From an uncultured Clostridia bacterium (GTDB lineage Bacteria; Bacillota; Clostridia; Christensenellales; UBA1242), in NCBI GenBank assembly GCA_934725745.1, contig CAKVCH010000020.1, positions 1 through 8,324 on the forward strand: DNA of 8,324 nt, in the 5' to 3' direction. The translations under genes were made by a program, and so were the position numbers. The notes below the pieces were generated by a model. The model had not been told where the DNA came from. It made no database searches and worked only from the letters and a program-made list of their open reading frames with translations. This document shows, piece after piece, positions 5,975-8,324 of the stretch. How positions within the stretch are numbered: position 1 is the first letter of the stretch; each line of letters starts with the position of its first letter.

Positions 5975-6604
5975 ATGAATATTCCACAAAAAGTGATTGA
6001 TATTTGCAACTTTCTTGAAGAAAAAAAAGCAGAAGATATTATTGTTTGCGACACAACAAAAATGCACAATGTCGCAGATTTCTTTATTATCGCGACGGGG
6101 AATAGTAGTACGCACATAAATGGAATTTGTGACTACCTTGAAGAAAAAGCGAGAGAAAATAATTACCCTAGCCTTGAACGCGAAGGATTTATTCTAAGCA
6201 CTTGGGTCGTACTTGATTTTGATAATGTTTTGGTTCATTTGTTTACAAAAGAAGAACGCGAAAAGTATTCTTTGCAAAAACTATTAAGCGACGGGAAAAA
6301 TGAGTTTAGTTTAAAAAGAATAAACTCTACTTTGGACGCAGAAAGAAAAAAGCAAGAACTCCTTGAGAAGAAAAAGCAAGAAGAAGAAAAGCGTAAAAGG
6401 GAAGAACTCAAAAAGAAGCAAGAGCGCGAAAAAAAGTTAAAGAAAAATAAAGAGAATTCTTCTTTAAAAGATAAAAAAGAGAGTAATAAAGAGTCAATAA
6501 AGGCAGAAAATGTTTTAGAAGAAAACCCAGAACAAATCGTGGATGACAATATTGTGAAAGAGACTTCTGGCACAGAAAATGCAGAAAAAAGGGTTAAAAA
6601 ATGA
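5975..6604 (+). CDS. rsfS: Ribosomal silencing factor RsfS with long charged C-terminal extension
   Basis: RsfS binds ribosomal protein uL14 and blocks joining of the subunits, lowering translation under starvation. The family core lies at residues 1-107: KKAEDIIVCDTT (17-28), DFFIIATGNSSTHINGI (35-51), and WVVLDFDNVLVHLFTKEEREKYSL (77-100, given as WVVLDF then VLVHLF). Near the core end, the common YxLExLWxDA is YSLQKLLSDG, so Glu, Trp and Ala are replaced by Gln101, Leu104 and Gly107. The remaining ~100 residues are unusual: 121-160 is nearly all Lys, Glu and Arg, a likely coiled coil or single helix, then an acidic and polar tail. Usual family length is about 105-130. The stop overlaps the next start by ATGA (6601-6604), so translation is probably coupled. 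The core call is secure; the tail's role is unknown. Confidence 0.93.
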   Translation: MNIPQKVIDICNFLEEKKAEDIIVCDTTKMHNVADFFIIATGNSSTHINGICDYLEEKARENNYPSLEREGFILSTWVVLDFDNVLVHLFTKEEREKYSLQKLLSDGKNEFSLKRINSTLDAERKKQELLEKKKQEEEKRKREELKKKQEREKKLKKNKENSSLKDKKESNKESIKAENVLEENPEQIVDDNIVKETSGTENAEKRVKK

Positions 6605-7929
6605 ACTTAATTCAGTCTATTCAGTCTCTTGATTCTCCTTTTTTCAACATTTTAATGGAGATTTTTTGTTTTCTTTTTTCGCATATGGCGTTTGTATTTT
6701 TGTTTGCAATTTTTTATTTGCTTGTTAACAAAAATGACGCGATTAAACTTGGGTTTTGTTATAGTTTGTCCTTTATTTTTGGGGGCGTTTTTTTAAAAAA
6801 TGTTGTAAACAGCCCAAAACCTTATATAAAAAATCCCGAATTTTTTGCCGTGCGAAATGGCACTAACTGGGGGAGTTTTCCTAGTTTAAGAGAGATGAAT
6901 ATTGCGGGGATTGCGGGCGCTTTTATCCTTAAAATTTCACGCGCAAAAAATAAATGGTGGATTTGCTTTCCTATTTTTATAGGGCTTATTGCGTGCTGTT
7001 GTGGCGGGGTGCTTGAAAGTTTTCTTGCCGAAAGTTTCCTAATGGACCTTTTAATGGGAGTCGTTTTTGGTGCCTTAATTTATGTTTTGTTATTTCATTT
7101 TGTAAAGGTAATTCCAACTAACGCCTATTCGCTTTTAATGCTCGTTGTGCCTGTTGCGATACTTTTAATGTATGTTACAGAATGGGGAAATGTTGTAGGA
7201 CACGAATATGTTTTTGACGCGTGCGGGTTTATGGCGGGGCTTATTTTGTTTTCCTATTTAGAGAATAGGTTTATAAGATATAAGGTTAAAAATAACCTTT
7301 TGTTTTCGACTTTCAAGGTCTTAATTATCGTGACCATTTTGTCTGTTTTGTATTGGAGTTTTTCACTTTTTGCAAAACCTATGATTGTGCGTTTTACACT
7401 TTCACTTAGTATTATGGCAGTTGTAATGCTACTTTTCCCTTTCATATTTAAAAAACTGGAAAAATATTTCTATTGTTTTTCAAAAGAAGTAAATCAAGAA
7501 AAAATTGTATTTTCCAGATTGACATTTGGCGAAAAGGGAACAATTAGGGTCGCAAAAAGATTTGCAAAAGAGTTAAGCGCGGGAGATTTTGTTGTTTTGC
7601 AGGGGGACTTAGGGGCAGGAAAAACAGTTTTTACACGAGCAATTTTGCGTGAAAAAAATGTTAAAAATAATATAACAAGCCCAACTTTTACAATTTTGAA
7701 TGAGTATAGTGAAGGGGAAAATAATTTTTATCATTTTGATATGTATCGTCTAAACGACGAAGAAGAAATTGATAATATTGGTTTTTTTGACGCAATAAAC
7801 GACAAAAAAGGCATTGTTTTTGTCGAGTGGGCGGAAAATATAGCAAGCTACATTCCACCACATTACAAAAAAATAACTATCGTTAAATTGGGCAAAAAAG
7901 CAAGAAATATTATTTTAGAGAACTATTGA
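6601..7929 (+). CDS. Fusion of a degenerate PAP2-like membrane protein with TsaE, the t6A-complex ATPase
   Basis: Residues 1 to about 290 form a PAP2-type protein with about eight membrane helices. Its motifs are degraded: KX6RP is K66...KP (73-74); PSGH is PSLR (94-97); and in SRX5HX3D only Asp149 remains, with Glu139 and Ser145 in the Arg and His places. Phosphatase activity is unlikely. The region FDACGFMAGLILFSYLENRF resembles the conserved C-terminal part of clostridial PAP2 proteins. Residues about 299-442 are a full TsaE, which hydrolyses ATP to support t6A synthesis by TsaB-TsaD: Walker A GDLGAGKT (335-342), SPTFTILNEY (360-369), YHFDMYRL (377-384), VFVEWAENI (407-415). The ribosome binding site AAAAGGG lies seven bases before an ATG that overlaps the rsfS stop. 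No in-frame ATG or good internal site starts TsaE alone. tsaB follows after 45 bp. Both domain calls are firm; a tethering role is inference. Confidence 0.92.
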   Translation: MNLIQSIQSLDSPFFNILMEIFCFLFSHMAFVFLFAIFYLLVNKNDAIKLGFCYSLSFIFGGVFLKNVVNSPKPYIKNPEFFAVRNGTNWGSFPSLREMNIAGIAGAFILKISRAKNKWWICFPIFIGLIACCCGGVLESFLAESFLMDLLMGVVFGALIYVLLFHFVKVIPTNAYSLLMLVVPVAILLMYVTEWGNVVGHEYVFDACGFMAGLILFSYLENRFIRYKVKNNLLFSTFKVLIIVTILSVLYWSFSLFAKPMIVRFTLSLSIMAVVMLLFPFIFKKLEKYFYCFSKEVNQEKIVFSRLTFGEKGTIRVAKRFAKELSAGDFVVLQGDLGAGKTVFTRAILREKNVKNNITSPTFTILNEYSEGENNFYHFDMYRLNDEEEIDNIGFFDAINDKKGIVFVEWAENIASYIPPHYKKITIVKLGKKARNIILENY

Positions 7930-7974
7930 TTATTATTTTAAAATATCGAAATTTTTGAAACGAAGGAACGAAAA

Positions 7975-8324
7975 ATGAATTTGATTTTAGACACAAGCAC
8001 GGAAAATTTGGTCGTAATTTTAGAAGAAAATGGAAAAATTGATACAAGTAATTGCTCTGTTCACATAAAGCATCAAGAGTTTCTTTTGCCAGAAATAGAA
8101 AAAATATTAGAAAAAAACAAAGTTCAATTAAAGGACATTGATAAAATAGGGGTTGTTGTAGGACCTGGTTCTTTTACAGGGGTTAGACTCGCGGTCGCGA
8201 CGGCAAAGGCATTTTGTTATGTATATAAAAACATAAAATTAGTGGGCATAAATATGCTAGATTTTCTAGATTTTGTTGTGTCGAAATCGTGCGGGGAAGA
8301 TTTTGCTTGTTTAATTAAGTGCAC
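7975..8324 (+). CDS. tsaB: TsaB, t6A synthesis complex subunit (partial, 3' end outside window)
   Basis: TsaB is a catalytically inactive paralogue of TsaD that forms the TsaB-TsaD-TsaE complex making t6A37 on ANN-decoding tRNAs. The first 116 residues are visible (full length is usually about 220-240). The N-terminal ILDTSTENLVVIL (4-16) is the ASKHA first strand pair, HQEFLLPEIEKIL (33-45) is the helix that follows, and GPGSFTGVRLAVATAKAF (63-80) is the TsaB signature. The start has AAGGAA (7963-7968) six bases before the ATG. It lies 45 bp after the TsaE fusion gene, with no clear terminator or promoter between, so it is likely in the same operon. In related genomes rimI and/or tsaD often follow; the window ends before that can be seen. 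Confidence 0.95.
   Translation, partial: MNLILDTSTENLVVILEENGKIDTSNCSVHIKHQEFLLPEIEKILEKNKVQLKDIDKIGVVVGPGSFTGVRLAVATAKAFCYVYKNIKLVGINMLDFLDFVVSKSCGEDFACLIKC

Noticed and set aside
6235..6573. Minus-strand frame opposite the rsfS tail
   Set aside because: Its Ser/Phe/Leu-rich product is simply the antisense of Lys/Glu-rich codons; no start signal or recognisable domain.
7519..7929. Separate TsaE starting at an in-frame TTG at 7519
   Set aside because: No purine-rich site precedes it, and the first strand of TsaE (EKIVF) would be cut off.
1..8324. CRISPR arrays, tRNA or rRNA genes, insertion sequences, toxin or phage-defence systems
   Set aside because: No regularly spaced repeats, no tRNA-like cloverleaf, no transposase and no terminal inverted repeats were found in reading the window.

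Overview
The window looks like part of a low-GC, AT-rich genome of the Bacillota (Firmicutes), probably an uncultured gut Clostridia lineage. This rests on AT-rich codon use, purine-rich Shine-Dalgarno sites, a BspA-like leucine-rich-repeat surface protein, a class V cysteine desulfurase beside a DUF3343 protein, and the obg-yhbY-rsfS neighbourhood. No exact taxon can be named from this sequence alone.

Layout. Positions 1-948 hold the 3' end of a surface or secreted LRR_5 protein whose start lies outside the window. Convergent to it is a cysteine desulfurase-family gene (973-2109, minus). A 217-bp divergent intergenic region with a GC-rich hairpin follows. On the plus strand come a DUF3343 putative S/Se-carrier protein, endonuclease III (nth), then obg and yhbY. 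A four-transmembrane protein of unknown function lies on the minus strand (5044-5856). Finally there is a plus-strand operon: rsfS with a long charged tail, a 442-residue membrane protein fused to TsaE, and tsaB, cut by the window end.

How the genes relate. Obg, YhbY and RsfS all act on the large ribosomal subunit, in assembly or silencing. TsaE and TsaB belong to the machinery that makes N6-threonylcarbamoyladenosine (t6A) at tRNA position 37. The right half is therefore a translation-related cluster. The desulfurase/DUF3343 pair suggests sulfur or selenium transfer, but no selD is visible here.

The most unusual feature is the fusion at 6601-7929. A PAP2-like multi-pass membrane protein that has lost its catalytic histidines and arginine runs without a break into a complete TsaE ATPase. 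This would tether a normally soluble tRNA-modification factor to the membrane. It overlaps rsfS by four bases (ATGA), so the two are probably translationally coupled. Secondary points are the charged RsfS tail, the absence of nadD and yqeK from their usual place, two possible leaderless promoters, and the GC-rich hairpin.
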